Below are positions 9,208 to 18,550 of a stretch of 64,000 nt of DNA, one piece after another (the first letter of the stretch is position 1; every line of letters begins with the position of its first letter). The notes under the pieces are model-generated. The model had not been told where the DNA came from and made no database searches. It saw only the letters and a list, made by a program, of their open reading frames with translations. The stretch is from Candidatus Obscuribacterales bacterium (lineage in GTDB: Bacteria; Cyanobacteriota; Vampirovibrionia; Obscuribacterales; Obscuribacteraceae). Made by a program: the position numbers and the translations under genes. The stretch is taken from positions 1 to 64,000 of the forward strand of contig JAIETF010000005.1 of NCBI GenBank assembly GCA_019745415.1, in the 5' to 3' direction.

Positions 9208-10164
9208 TTGGGCGATAAATTTGCAGTTGGTGTCGATCTGGGCGCAACCAAGGTTCTGGCTTCGGTTGTCAATCTCAGTAATGGCAAGATAGTTTCCACT
9301 TCAAAGAAGAAGACGAGGGCTGGGACCGAGGGTTTTGACCTGGTGCAAAGGCTTTCGTTAGTCATAGGCGATGCCGTGGAAGAGTCGGGTATGTCCTGTG
9401 ACAAACTTAGTGGTATCGGTATTGGTGCCGCCGGCATGGTCGACCGAGAGCGCGGTGTGCTATTGGCTGCAGCCAATATCGGCACCAACGATGTGCCGAT
9501 TTGTGAGCCCTTAAAAAATCAATTTAGTTTGCCGGTCAAGTTGGGCAACGATGTAGAGGTTGCTACCCTGGGTGAGATGACCTTTGGTGCCGGTCGCGAT
9601 TGCAGTAACTTCGTTTGCATATTTGTTGGCACCGGCATCGGCTCAGGCATTGTGCACGGCGGCAAATTGCACCGGGGCGGCAGCGGCACGGCTGGTGAAA
9701 TCGGACATGTGGTGGTGGTGCCCGATGGTTTGCCTTGTGGTTGCGGCGGCCACGGCTGTTTGGAATCTTATGCCAGCCGCACCGCCGTTGCTAAGTCGGT
9801 AGTCTACGACCTATCTCGTGGGTTCGACTCGGTTTTGCGCGATAAAGTCGATCCCAGTAAGGGTATTTTGCGCTCGAAGGCGCTGGCCCAAGCTCTTGAA
9901 TCAAAAGATCCTGTGGCCACCAGGGCGATTAATAGGGCGGCTCATTATATGGGCCTTGGTTTGACCAATGTGATCAACTTCTATAACCCAGCTCGCATTG
10001 TCATGGGTGGTGGATTGATTGAAGCTGTGCCTCTCTATCTAGAACTGGCCGAAGAAGAAGCTCGGCGGCGTTCGCTACGCATACCTGCCCGCAAAACTGA
10101 AATAATTAAGGCTGAACTGGGAGACTTTGCCGGAACGATTGGTGCGGCTCTGCTTCTTTCTTGA
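9208..10164 (+). CDS. ROK family sugar kinase (glucokinase-like)
   Basis: The 318-residue length is usual for ROK kinases. The N-terminal ATP-binding motif is GVDLGATKVLASVV, the sugar site region is GNDVEVATLGE, and GTGIGSGIVHGGKLHRG and the ROK signature with zinc-binding CGCGGHGC (about 177-184) and LESYAS follow. The family phosphorylates glucose, N-acetylglucosamine or N-acetylmannosamine, or acts in repressors; no DNA-binding domain is present here, so a kinase role is likely. The start is TTG with GTAGGTG upstream. The last 59 bp lie opposite the 3' end of the convergent radical SAM gene. Confidence 0.9.
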   Translation: MGDKFAVGVDLGATKVLASVVNLSNGKIVSTSKKKTRAGTEGFDLVQRLSLVIGDAVEESGMSCDKLSGIGIGAAGMVDRERGVLLAAANIGTNDVPICEPLKNQFSLPVKLGNDVEVATLGEMTFGAGRDCSNFVCIFVGTGIGSGIVHGGKLHRGGSGTAGEIGHVVVVPDGLPCGCGGHGCLESYASRTAVAKSVVYDLSRGFDSVLRDKVDPSKGILRSKALAQALESKDPVATRAINRAAHYMGLGLTNVINFYNPARIVMGGGLIEAVPLYLELAEEEARRRSLRIPARKTEIIKAELGDFAGTIGAALLLS

Positions 10165-11071
10165 TATAGCGCGAACCTTGTTTCGTTCCTCTTCTGTTCA
10201 GTTCGTTCTCGATTTTCTTCATCACTCGCTCTTTTTCAAAGGCCCAATCTGGGGCGATAACTTCGTCTTGTGAACCTTCGGCAACTAGGCGCATGATAAC
10301 CATGTCGGGAGGCAAAAGTTCTAGAGCATCAGCGACAAGACGCACATAGTCATCTTCTTTCATGGTCTGAAGCCGCCCGGCGCGGTAATCTTCTTCCATG
10401 GGGGTACCTTTATAGATGCAGAGCTGGTGAATCTTAATGGCGGTCAGACCGAGTGGAACCACTTGTTTCACTGTTTCAATCATGTCGGCTTCACTCTCGC
10501 CGGGCAGTCCAAAAATCAGATGGGTAGCCAATTTCAGTCCGCGTTTTTGGGCTCTGCCGACGGCATCGAAGAACTCTTCGGCTGTGTGACCGCGATTGAT
10601 TGCTTCCAGGGTGCGATTATGGACGCTCTGTACGCCTATTTCCAGAAAGGTGAAGAGCTTTTCGTCGTAGGTTTTGATCAGGTCTAATATATTGTCATCC
10701 AGGCAATCCGGTCTTGTTCCTATGGCTAAACCAACTACATCTTGCGGTTCTATAGCTGTGTCATAGAGTTCTTTGAGAACGCCTTCCGGGGCGTAGGTAT
10801 TGGTGAAGGCTTGAAAATAGGCTATAAACTTGCCGGCTTTAAAGCGTTTGCGAATGCGAGCCATACCAGATGACATCTGGCTCTTGATCGAGAGGGCATT
10901 CTTAATTGTCGGCGCTCCCGAGCCCCTTTCATCACAGAAGGTGCATCCACCGAAGGTCTTGAAGCCGTCGCGATTGGGGCAGGTGAAACCGGCATCGAGG
11001 GGCACCCGGTAGACTCGTTCGCCGAAAGTTTCTCTTAGATATTGATTAAAAGACCGATAAAGTTCCGACAT
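10106..11071 (-). CDS. TIGR01212/YhcC family radical SAM protein
   Basis: The start is placed at the ATG giving MSELYRSFNQYLRETFGERV because family members begin just there; an in-frame ATG at 11161 would add 29 residues with no ribosome-binding site or similarity. The cluster cysteines are C31, C43 and C46 (CPN...GGCTFC), the spacing typical of this family rather than CxxxCxxC. Further family motifs are GLAIGTRPDC, LEIGVQS and THLIFGLPGE. YhcC-like proteins are radical SAM enzymes of poorly known substrate, thought to act on RNA or protein. The stop region overlaps the ROK gene by 59 bp in a tail-to-tail arrangement. Confidence 0.9.
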   Translation of the reverse strand: MSELYRSFNQYLRETFGERVYRVPLDAGFTCPNRDGFKTFGGCTFCDERGSGAPTIKNALSIKSQMSSGMARIRKRFKAGKFIAYFQAFTNTYAPEGVLKELYDTAIEPQDVVGLAIGTRPDCLDDNILDLIKTYDEKLFTFLEIGVQSVHNRTLEAINRGHTAEEFFDAVGRAQKRGLKLATHLIFGLPGESEADMIETVKQVVPLGLTAIKIHQLCIYKGTPMEEDYRAGRLQTMKEDDYVRLVADALELLPPDMVIMRLVAEGSQDEVIAPDWAFEKERVMKKIENELNRRGTKQGSRYIKKEAEPHQSFRQSLPVQP

Positions 11072-11203
11072 GTTACGTTCGCTTAGCAATGCCCGGGAGT
11101 ATGTAATTTCTTTGATTGCCCACTCTGTCGGGGTGGAATATCTTTCAAAGTGGTATCTCATGGTACTACGAGTAACAGGAAATTGATTTAGCCTGAACTC
11201 TTA

Positions 11204-11233
11204 TTGACACTATTCGTCGCGTTTTGTTATCCT
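11204..11233 (+). promoter_or_regulatory. Promoter of tRNA-Glu
   Basis: TTGACA (11204-11209) is a perfect -35 box. TATCCT (11228-11233) follows after 18 nt and matches four of six -10 positions. Transcription would start near 11240, about 12 nt before the mature tRNA. Confidence 0.6.
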
Positions 11234-11251
11234 CTCAAAACCGTTAGACAT

Positions 11252-11324
11252 GCCCCCATCGTCTAGAGGCCTAGGACACCTCCCTTTCACGGAGGTAACG
11301 GGGATTCGAATTCCCCTGGGGGTA
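11252..11324 (+). tRNA. tRNA-Glu (anticodon TTC)
   Basis: The 73-nt sequence folds into a full cloverleaf. The acceptor stem GCCCCCA pairs with TGGGGGT (11317-11323), with one terminal G-T pair. The anticodon arm CCTCC-CTTTCAC-GGAGG presents TTC, and the T arm is GGGGATTCGAATTCCCC-like. The D loop sequence matches glutamate tRNAs closely. CCA is not encoded, so it must be added by nucleotidyltransferase. Confidence 0.97.
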
Positions 11325-11348
11325 AATTTTGAAAGAGCAAAAGCTCGG

Positions 11349-11376
11349 AGCTGCCTGCAAAGGGCAGCTTTTTTTA
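11349..11376 (+). terminator. Intrinsic terminator of tRNA-Glu
   Basis: A perfect AGCTGCC / GGCAGCT stem (11349-11355 and 11363-11369) with a 7-nt loop is followed by a run of seven T. It lies 25 nt after the tRNA and ends its transcript. Confidence 0.9.
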
Positions 11377-11446
11377 TCTTAAGAGCTGTGTCACACTAAT
11401 CGTTAATGCTAAGCTCATTAAGAACCTCAAGATACGAGACCTATCT

Positions 11447-12682
11447 GTGAAACCGGAAACAAAAACTTCTCAAAGACTGGGAGAGCTACTCCTTTCATCC
11501 TCTGTCTTGACCCAGGCCGAATTGGAACATGCCATCGAGTTATCATCTGAGACTGGTTTGCCCATGGGTCGTGTTTTGGTCATGTGCGGCTATATCAGTG
11601 AACGTCAACTGGAGGCGGCTGTAAGAGCACAGTCTCTGGTTAAGGACGGTGCCCTGACCACAGAGAAGGCTCGTGAAGCTATACAGCTTATGTCAAAGAA
11701 AGGCATGGACTTTGAGCGTTGCTTGAAGTCGGTGGGTTTTGCCAGAGAGACCGTCGAGCCGACTTTTCGCCTCGGTGAGTTGCTTGTTGAAGCCCATGTG
11801 CTTACTAAATCGCAACTAAAAGATGTTCTGAGAACCTCTCACGAAACCGGTTTGCCTGTGGGGCGCGTTTTAGTTCTTACCAGTGTTATTTCAGAAGAAA
11901 TGCTCTCAGCGGCGCTCACTGCCCAGGTTTTAGTGCGCGACGGCAAAATTTCACCTGAGCAAGCTGTACAGGCTTTGCAAAGCAGCCGTTTCCGCCGAGT
12001 CAATATTGAAGTTTCATTGATGGATCTAGGCTTTTACAAGCCGCCGCCCCGGCAAAGAGTCAAGCTGGGCGAGCTTCTTGTACTATCGGGCTTGGTCTCT
12101 GAGCCAGATTTGATGACGGCATTGGAACTTGGTTTGATTAGAGAAGCGCCGGTTGGTCAGATGTTGGTCGAGGGCGGCTTTATCTCAAAGCGAATTCTTG
12201 ACGCCGCCCTTAAATTGCAGGAACTGGTATCAGGTCATTCTTTGAGCGCCTTGAAAGCTTCGGAGGCGCTTAGAAGAGTAGCCGTTAATCATGTTTCTTT
12301 GGCTCGCGCTATTTCTGAACTCGACCTTGATGCCGGTGAGAGAAGAGAACGAGTTAGACTGGGTGAGATGCTTAAAGCTTGCGGTATAGTCGGTGATAAC
12401 GACATCAAGAAAGCCTTGAAAGATGCCAGTCGCAATTCCGCGCTCTTGGGCAAAGTGCTTTTAGTCACTGGCGTTATCGACGAACATACACTTCATGCCG
12501 CACTGCGTCTACTTCTTCTCATTAGAAGCGATAAGCTGACTATGGAACAGGCGATTATGGCACTCAATCATGCCCGCAAGCATAAATTGACTGTAGAAGA
12601 GGCTTTACAAGATCTGAAATGGTCGGTTGATTTGGAAGCGCCTGAAGGGCTTGAAGTCAGTCAAGACAGCTCTAGCCAGTAG
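11447..12682 (+). CDS. Protein of four MshEN/GspE-N-like helical repeats
   Basis: The 411-residue protein consists of four copies of a unit of about 100 residues (starting near 9, 107, 205 and 302). Each opens RLGELLxxxxVLTxxxLxxAL and continues GLPxGRVLVxxGxISExxLxAALxxQxLVxDGxLs. This is the pattern of the N-terminal domain of type II/IV secretion ATPases (MshEN, a c-di-GMP binder in MshE). No ATPase domain follows. Whether the Arg and Leu residues needed for c-di-GMP binding are all kept I cannot decide by eye. The start is GTG without a clear Shine-Dalgarno. It is a single gene after the tRNA; its end overlaps the convergent neighbour by 11 bp. Confidence 0.8.
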   Translation: MKPETKTSQRLGELLLSSSVLTQAELEHAIELSSETGLPMGRVLVMCGYISERQLEAAVRAQSLVKDGALTTEKAREAIQLMSKKGMDFERCLKSVGFARETVEPTFRLGELLVEAHVLTKSQLKDVLRTSHETGLPVGRVLVLTSVISEEMLSAALTAQVLVRDGKISPEQAVQALQSSRFRRVNIEVSLMDLGFYKPPPRQRVKLGELLVLSGLVSEPDLMTALELGLIREAPVGQMLVEGGFISKRILDAALKLQELVSGHSLSALKASEALRRVAVNHVSLARAISELDLDAGERRERVRLGEMLKACGIVGDNDIKKALKDASRNSALLGKVLLVTGVIDEHTLHAALRLLLLIRSDKLTMEQAIMALNHARKHKLTVEEALQDLKWSVDLEAPEGLEVSQDSSSQ

Positions 12683-14003
12683 AACTGAGACTATAGAAAA
12701 GCAGAGCGTCCTTGAATAATTCTTCCAGGTTTAGCGGTTTGCGCTCTAGTTTACCTAGGTGATCAAATTGCACAAGCCATGGCGTTTCCGTTTCGTCGAA
12801 TTCTAGGGCTATATGCTTAAGTGCCGCCGCTAATCTAGTACTTTTCTTGAAGCGGCTCGCTTGTTTGACGGCGTAGACCGTCTGCTCACAGCTGCGTGCC
12901 TCTCTAAGCATGGCTGTTGCCCTAGATTTGAAGCTATCTAAATCAAGCTCTCTATGACTTTCTGTTCTTGACACCAATAGCGGTGCTTTGCCAGAGAGCA
13001 GTCTTAGTGGTAAATGGGCTTTAGATATACTGTGGGCTTGCCAGGCTCCGTCTTGAGTCAATATGGGGCGTGCTTCCTTAGCCGTGGCTGTCGTCAAATA
13101 ATGACCATAAGCTTTTTCCAGTAAAGTGAGATAACTAAAACCATAGTGGGCTGCCCCATAAACCAATTCGCCTTGGCTTGCCTCTTCAATTGTGATGGGG
13201 GCCAGAGCACCGCCAAAAGTTATCTGAAATGTGCTCGATTGGCTGACCTGATTGCTCGTTTTATTGCTGGTTTTGCATGGTTTTATCAGTTGAGATAGCT
13301 CGATGACTCCATCTCTAGCGCAGCCTCTCAAGGCTAAAAGAAAGTTTTCGGATGGGGCGAAACCGGCGCACCAGTCTTTATATTCGGGTGATTCGGGTAG
13401 AAGTGCGGCTGCCTGCTTTTTGCTTTCGAAAATGCTGAAGCGGTCGGCGGCAAAATAGCCGAAACTTAAGAGGTCATTCTCGTCGTACCAATCGAAGTCA
13501 TCTTCTTCCACTCGTTCTCTGCTATTGCGGTAATACCCTGCCAGTAAAGCCGCCACCGTAGCTATTGTGCCTTCCACTCGGCGATCAGCCACCACTTCTC
13601 TAACCGCCTGCACAAGAGCATAGCGCTTTCTCTCTTGGTCTAAATCTAAAAGTGTCAGGTTTTGTCCCAGGGCTCCCAATAGTTCCAGACCGGCGTTTTC
13701 AAGATCTGCCGCCATCGCCTGTCTAGCTTGGTCGGAGGCGCTGTCCCGGGCTCTTTCGGTTTTTGGCGATTGTGGCGGTGCCGTGCCGAACTTTTCTAAA
13801 AGTGCCTTTTCTTTATCAGTTACCTGCGGTTTCACTCGTTTAGAGGCAACTACTTCGTTACCAGTGAAGATTTCAAAGGTTTCTTTCTGCTGCCCCTGAC
13901 CACCAGCAGCCGCCAAGTCGGTCATTGACTCGAATTGGTCTTTCTTTAACAGTTTTGACTGTTTTGACAGTTTTGTCTTTGTATCTTCGTCTCTTTGAGT
14001 CAT
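12672..14003 (-). CDS. Hypothetical protein, 443 residues
   Basis: I do not recognise this protein. Residues 1-90 are charged and probably disordered; the remainder is mixed helical without signal peptide or TM segments, so it is probably cytoplasmic. Noticeable pieces are an acidic stretch EEDDFDWYDENDLL near residue 165 and a Ser/Lys/Asn stretch near 245. The ATG lies 56 bp from the divergent ATG of the gene at 14060, so the two may share a regulatory region. It ends against the convergent MshEN-repeat gene with an 11-bp overlap. Confidence 0.7.
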   Translation of the reverse strand: MTQRDEDTKTKLSKQSKLLKKDQFESMTDLAAAGGQGQQKETFEIFTGNEVVASKRVKPQVTDKEKALLEKFGTAPPQSPKTERARDSASDQARQAMAADLENAGLELLGALGQNLTLLDLDQERKRYALVQAVREVVADRRVEGTIATVAALLAGYYRNSRERVEEDDFDWYDENDLLSFGYFAADRFSIFESKKQAAALLPESPEYKDWCAGFAPSENFLLALRGCARDGVIELSQLIKPCKTSNKTSNQVSQSSTFQITFGGALAPITIEEASQGELVYGAAHYGFSYLTLLEKAYGHYLTTATAKEARPILTQDGAWQAHSISKAHLPLRLLSGKAPLLVSRTESHRELDLDSFKSRATAMLREARSCEQTVYAVKQASRFKKSTRLAAALKHIALEFDETETPWLVQFDHLGKLERKPLNLEELFKDALLFYSLSSTG

Positions 14004-14059
14004 TTGCAGGTTGAAGCGGTAAAATCACATGCTATGAACCGGTGTCCAGGAAGAAGTGA

Positions 14060-15040
14060 ATGAAAGTTCATCCCGTACTTTTAATCATAATAGCGGGCGC
14101 GCTTTATCTCAGTTATGCCCTTTACACTCAAAAGAGTGCGCTTCGTTCTGAAAATACGGCACTTTCGGAAGAGCCGCCGGCTGAAATGTTGGCTGCCTCC
14201 TCTTCCAATAGCAAGTCACTTTCTATAAGTGTTCCTAAGCAGTTCTCCGAAGCCGGACGTAAACAAGTTGCTCATTTGCTTAAACCAATTGCCCAAGTGC
14301 CCTTTTCCTCGCATGAAAAGTCGCTTTGTCATTTTGCCTACATAAAGCTGCTCGAGCACTCGGAAGAAGGCGATAGCATTGGAGCCATTGAAAGGCTCAA
14401 GGTGCAATTGCAGAAGCTGGGGACCGAGCCTTCGTCCGCCGCAGTTTTGCAGATTTTGAGCGATGGCGAGAAGAATGACTCTAAGTCGGGACTGAAGCAT
14501 TGCCTCGAGTTCATCGACCAAATTGATCTGGCTAAGCCCTCTGGTGTGGCGGCCCAGGACAAACTGCCTGCTCTGGCCCAGCTTGTGCCCTTCTTGTACG
14601 GAGCGCGCTTTGCCTTGATGGAAAAGGATGATTCGGAGGCTATCTCGCTTGCCCAAGAAGGGATGCCCTTGAGCAGACGCGCTGGAGATTTCGGACTTGG
14701 TGACCTAGAAACTATTTATTACAGTTCGGACCAATGCGGTGCTGATTTCAATCTTTATAGAAAGGCGGCCGGCGATTTGATTGCCGGAGTGAAAGCCGGC
14801 AAGAAAGGCGAATTTAGAGACTATAGTGCGGACCTGCTCAAGTCTTTAGGTGATTTGGATAAGCGCAGTTATCATGTTTTAAACGCCCGGATGGGCGGAG
14901 TTTTGATGCAAGAATACAGCCAGAGGCGGATTGAAGCTATCGAAGATGCTAAGTCGGTAAGAGATCGTGCTAAAGAATGCGGCGATCTAGCAGTGGAAGC
15001 CGAAGCCGGCAAGATAGCCGAGAAGCTTGAACACCCTTGA
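14060..15040 (+). CDS. Membrane-anchored hypothetical protein with helical repeats
   Basis: A single N-terminal TM segment (VHPVLLIIIAGALYLSYALY, residues 2-21) anchors a 300-residue soluble domain that is helical and TPR-like in spacing, though no repeat is clear enough to call. The start has AGGAAG 8 nt upstream. It is divergent from the unknown gene at 14003 and convergent with the kinase at 15093. I cannot assign a function; a scaffold role in the envelope would fit its build. Confidence 0.7.
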   Translation: MKVHPVLLIIIAGALYLSYALYTQKSALRSENTALSEEPPAEMLAASSSNSKSLSISVPKQFSEAGRKQVAHLLKPIAQVPFSSHEKSLCHFAYIKLLEHSEEGDSIGAIERLKVQLQKLGTEPSSAAVLQILSDGEKNDSKSGLKHCLEFIDQIDLAKPSGVAAQDKLPALAQLVPFLYGARFALMEKDDSEAISLAQEGMPLSRRAGDFGLGDLETIYYSSDQCGADFNLYRKAAGDLIAGVKAGKKGEFRDYSADLLKSLGDLDKRSYHVLNARMGGVLMQEYSQRRIEAIEDAKSVRDRAKECGDLAVEAEAGKIAEKLEHP

Positions 15041-15092
15041 TTTTGCAGGCGCTGACTTGTTGTATTGATCAGCTTTCTTTCGATTTTCAGCT

Positions 15093-17144
15093 CTAACCAT
15101 CCATATTAATAGGTTGCTTTGTATCTATCTTTTCCGGCGCCGGTTTTGATTGCGGCTTTTCAGTTTCAGGGAGCGGCTCAGGAGTCTGTTCTGTTTTAGT
15201 TGGGGCGGCGGACGCGTCATCTTGTTTCTCTAGTTCATAAGCCCTGCTCAGAAGCTTTGCCGCCTCAGCTTTCTTGCCTATGCGGTCTAGAAGATTGGCG
15301 TTGCTGTTCAAGCATTTGAGCAAGAGATGATAGTCTTGAACCGGCATGTTTTCAGCTTGTTTGAGGGCTTGCTCCAGTTCAGTCTTTGCAGCCTCTAGGT
15401 TATTGCTGTCTCGATCTATTTGACCTAGGTGCAAGAGCGCTAAAATTTCTTTGCGTTCATCATCGCTTGTGTTTTGCTTATAGATTGCCAGGGCCTCACT
15501 TAGATAGGGACGTGCTTTGAAGCCTTTTTCCTGTCTTTGATAGGACTCGGCGAGAAGAACTTTCAGGTCAGCAACCAAAGGATCTTTTGGTCCAAGAAGA
15601 TCTGTGAGTACTTGATGGGCTTTGAGCAGAATCGACTCAGCGCGCAGTTCTTTGCCTTGACCGTTTAAACCGTTCACCACTAATCTCAGTCGATAGATAA
15701 CATAGGGTGCCAATACCTTTTTTACGCTGGCACCGGCTTTGGTGTCATAGTCGTTAATCTCGTCGAGATCTTTCAAGAGTTTGTCGCAGTTTTCGGAGAG
15801 CATAGCCTCTTGCGCCATGGCTATGCGGTCGTCAACTTCTTCTAAGTCTTCGAACATACGCGCCTTCTTGTAGAGGTTGTATTGCATGTTCAAACAAGTG
15901 ATCAGACGCCCTTTATTGCTGAAGCGTTTACGTGCGGTTTGTTCTACTTGCGCCAGCACCGCTTTAGCGGCATCGTATTGGTGCCAATCGGTTAGGGTCT
16001 GGGCAAGAGTCGTCTCGAAGTTCCAGATGGTTTTTTCCAAAACCGTGCCGCGGTCGTTTTCCGGCCCATGGTCTAGAGCCATATAGGTCAAAAGTCCGGC
16101 CAACAATGTAAAGACAGTCCAAAAGCCCAGTCTTAGTCTGTATAGCTCTTTTTTGTGCTTGACCGGATGAGCCACAGATTTGACCTTGAGTGAGCCAGAA
16201 ACCGGCTGTACAACAGGCAAGTCTGAGATTATTTCTGCTGCAGACTGGTAGCGGTCAATCGGTTTTTTCTCTAGGCAGCGGAAGACTATTGCTTCCAGGC
16301 TGGCTGGAATCTTTATATTTGGACAGGCTCTGGCGAAGTCCATAGGGGTGCCCGAGACGTGCAGTGCCATGGTTTCATAGGCATTATCGCCTTCGATAGG
16401 CGGTTTTCCGGTCAAGCATTCATACATCAAACAGCCCAGTGAATAGATGTCGGAGCGATTGTCCAAGGTCTTACCGGAGCACTGTTCGGGGCTCATATAG
16501 AGAGGGCTGCCGAATACTTCACCGGTTTGGGTCAGCTGTAGAGCGTGTCTGCCTGTGCGGTCGAGCAGTTTTGCTATACCAAAGTCGACTATTTTGATGT
16601 GTTCGTGTCCGTTCTCGTCGTGCACCAGACAAATATTGCTGGGCTTGAGATCGCGGTGAACTACGCCGTGCCGATGGGCAGCATCTAATCCGAGACAGAT
16701 CTGTCTAAAGATTTCTACAGCCCTATCTGGGCTGATTCTGCCGTCGCTCTCCAGAATGTCAGCGATTGTTTTACCTTCTAGGCAGTCCATGACCAAATAG
16801 GCTTGATCGTTGAACAAGCCAAAGTCGTAGATGCTGATAATGTTGGGATGATTGAGTAGACTTGCAGACTTTGCTTCTTGTTTGAAGCGTTCAATCGCCG
16901 ATTGATCGGCATCGCCTTGCAAGACCTTGATGGCTACGATGCGGTCCATGAGCTTGTGTCTGGCTCGGTAGACAACGCTCATGCCGCCTCTGCCCAAGAT
17001 CGATAGAATTTCATAGTGACCGGCGAAGAGATGACCAGGTCCAAGAGTACTGCGGCCGCTCACCAATACCAGTTCTTCCCCATCGTGGGGGCAGGTTTCG
17101 ATGCTATCTGAAAAGCTAGAATCGCATTTCGGGCAGGTCTTCAA
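15093..17144 (-). CDS. Serine/threonine protein kinase with N-terminal zinc ribbon, TM segment and extracytoplasmic TPRs
   Basis: The protein has 683 residues. A short zinc-ribbon-like segment (CPKC at 4-7, CPHDGEEL at 18-25) precedes a Hanks-type kinase domain: glycine loop GRGGMSVVY (51-59), Lys73, catalytic HRD at 163-165, DFG at 187-189 and SPE at 218-220. One TM helix (339-357) leads to about 300 residues of TPR-like repeats, followed by a Pro/Lys/Glu tail. This is a transmembrane signalling kinase whose sensor is a TPR array instead of PASTA repeats. All catalytic residues are present. The start is TTG, which places the zinc ribbon at the extreme N-terminus as in related kinases. A second kinase without TM lies at 61809. 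Confidence 0.92.
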   Translation of the reverse strand: MKTCPKCDSSFSDSIETCPHDGEELVLVSGRSTLGPGHLFAGHYEILSILGRGGMSVVYRARHKLMDRIVAIKVLQGDADQSAIERFKQEAKSASLLNHPNIISIYDFGLFNDQAYLVMDCLEGKTIADILESDGRISPDRAVEIFRQICLGLDAAHRHGVVHRDLKPSNICLVHDENGHEHIKIVDFGIAKLLDRTGRHALQLTQTGEVFGSPLYMSPEQCSGKTLDNRSDIYSLGCLMYECLTGKPPIEGDNAYETMALHVSGTPMDFARACPNIKIPASLEAIVFRCLEKKPIDRYQSAAEIISDLPVVQPVSGSLKVKSVAHPVKHKKELYRLRLGFWTVFTLLAGLLTYMALDHGPENDRGTVLEKTIWNFETTLAQTLTDWHQYDAAKAVLAQVEQTARKRFSNKGRLITCLNMQYNLYKKARMFEDLEEVDDRIAMAQEAMLSENCDKLLKDLDEINDYDTKAGASVKKVLAPYVIYRLRLVVNGLNGQGKELRAESILLKAHQVLTDLLGPKDPLVADLKVLLAESYQRQEKGFKARPYLSEALAIYKQNTSDDERKEILALLHLGQIDRDSNNLEAAKTELEQALKQAENMPVQDYHLLLKCLNSNANLLDRIGKKAEAAKLLSRAYELEKQDDASAAPTKTEQTPEPLPETEKPQSKPAPEKIDTKQPINMDG

Positions 17145-17220
17145 TTTGCCAAACCAGTTTAATTAGCTCAGTTTGCTTTATTCCCGTCTCTGCGACTTGC
17201 TTATCCCTTTTATCGGTCCC

Positions 17221-18381
17221 TCAGCGGCCCCTTTGTCTTCTCAAGTTAGCCCCTTCCAGTACGGTCGAGAAGAAGAGTTTAGGCATGGCACCATGGGGAC
17301 CACTGCCGCCGCCTGCTAAGTCGCTGCGCTTGAAAATGATTCCATGGCCTCCGACAGCTTCTTTCGAGATTGGTCTCTTGCCGTTCTTGTAATCTTCCTG
17401 CACAAGTGACGGAGGCAGACCGGCTTTACCCAGCGTGTCTTTGAGAAACTTGGCTTGTGCCAAACTTTGTCTTGTGGTGTCATTGAAAATATTGATAAAT
17501 TGCTTTTCGCCGCTGGCGAGCTCTCGGGCATTCTTGGACAGCCAACCATTGAGAGCCGGTCCGTTATAAGCCGAATCAAGCATTGTCAGGCTCTTCACCT
17601 TGGGACCAATGGTTGGGTCGTAGATCATTTTTGTGGTCGGATTGTAGCCGGCTGAATGAGAAACTATATTGATAGACTCAAGATCGCTGATGCTCTTTCC
17701 CTTGAGACCGGGAGTCTTATTCATAATTTCTTGCAGCATGGCAGCGTACTTACCCTGACCGGCCAAGGCTCCCTGGTCTCCGTTCTCGGCGCCCGGGCTG
17801 CGTTGCCATTCAGGAATGACCAGTACTGTATTTGGTGGTGCCCCGGCCATTTGATCGCCTAGGCGTTCATTCTTGTATGAACTTGTTGCTGTAGAGCGCC
17901 AACCGTGGTTGTAGATGACTAGATTGACTGGTTTCGACGGGTCGAAGTTGCGCGGCAGGTAGACTAAAGCATCAGGTTTACCGTGGTTGGCGGCGTGATT
18001 CTTCAGATCCATAGTAAAAGCTCTGGCCGGTACATCGGGCTTCTCTTGCGGCTTTTGCCTTTCGATGCCCTTGTCGTTAACTAAGTTGCCGCGACCGGTG
18101 TCTGTAATAGAGCCGCGACCGGTGTCTGTAATAGAGCCGCGACCAGTGTCAGTAACAGAGTCGCGCCAGACCTGACTTAAGGTATGACGACCGGCTTCAG
18201 CGATTTTGATATTTGGTAAGTTTCCTTCTTTAGTCAGATCTTCGCTTGCTCGATTCATCTGATTAAGAGTTGGTAGGTCGCGATACAGCTCCCTTGTATT
18301 GAAGGTGTCATTAGTTGAACTCTGATTCCCAGAGTCATGAACACGGTCATTTCGTGGTTGTGAATGTAATTCTGTAGTCAC
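17221..18381 (-). CDS. Putative alpha/beta-hydrolase-like protein with a repeated N-terminal region
   Basis: Residues 1-120 are hydrophilic and contain three copies of ITDTGRGS. From about residue 135 the pattern is that of an alpha/beta hydrolase: LVYLPRNFDPSKPVNLVIYNHGWRS (oxyanion region), VLVIPEWQRSPG, and a nucleophile elbow candidate IVSHSAGYNP near residue 240, with a C-terminal GGHGIIF that could carry the histidine. The elbow is S-H-S-A-G rather than the strict G-x-S-x-G, so the enzyme activity is inferred. There is no signal peptide. The start is GTG and its ribosome-binding site is weak. Confidence 0.65.
   Translation of the reverse strand: MTTELHSQPRNDRVHDSGNQSSTNDTFNTRELYRDLPTLNQMNRASEDLTKEGNLPNIKIAEAGRHTLSQVWRDSVTDTGRGSITDTGRGSITDTGRGNLVNDKGIERQKPQEKPDVPARAFTMDLKNHAANHGKPDALVYLPRNFDPSKPVNLVIYNHGWRSTATSSYKNERLGDQMAGAPPNTVLVIPEWQRSPGAENGDQGALAGQGKYAAMLQEIMNKTPGLKGKSISDLESINIVSHSAGYNPTTKMIYDPTIGPKVKSLTMLDSAYNGPALNGWLSKNARELASGEKQFINIFNDTTRQSLAQAKFLKDTLGKAGLPPSLVQEDYKNGKRPISKEAVGGHGIIFKRSDLAGGGSGPHGAMPKLFFSTVLEGANLRRQRGR
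18089..18160. repeat. 24-bp tandem repeat, three copies
   Basis: Units at 18089-18112, 18113-18136 and 18137-18160 begin CCGCGACC and end AGAG; the first two are identical and the third differs at three positions. They are in frame within the hydrolase-like gene and encode its ITDTGRGS repeats. The near identity points to recent expansion by slippage. Confidence 0.9.
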
Positions 18382-18550
18382 GGCTTTTAGAAAATTTTGG
18401 GTGCAGGAAATTTACAGAGCCAAGCTTAGTTTTGCCTGCATAAAAAAGTCGTGAAAATTGAGCCAGCCAGTTCAGCCGGATGTATCTTGCGAAAGGCAAA
18501 ATTCAAAATGCAAAAGAATATGCCAAGCAGCTCTTAATTCAATGGCGCCT

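Noticed and set aside
18089-18160. Possible CRISPR array
   Set aside because: The repeats are directly adjacent without spacers and in frame in a gene. No CRISPR array or cas gene was seen in the window.
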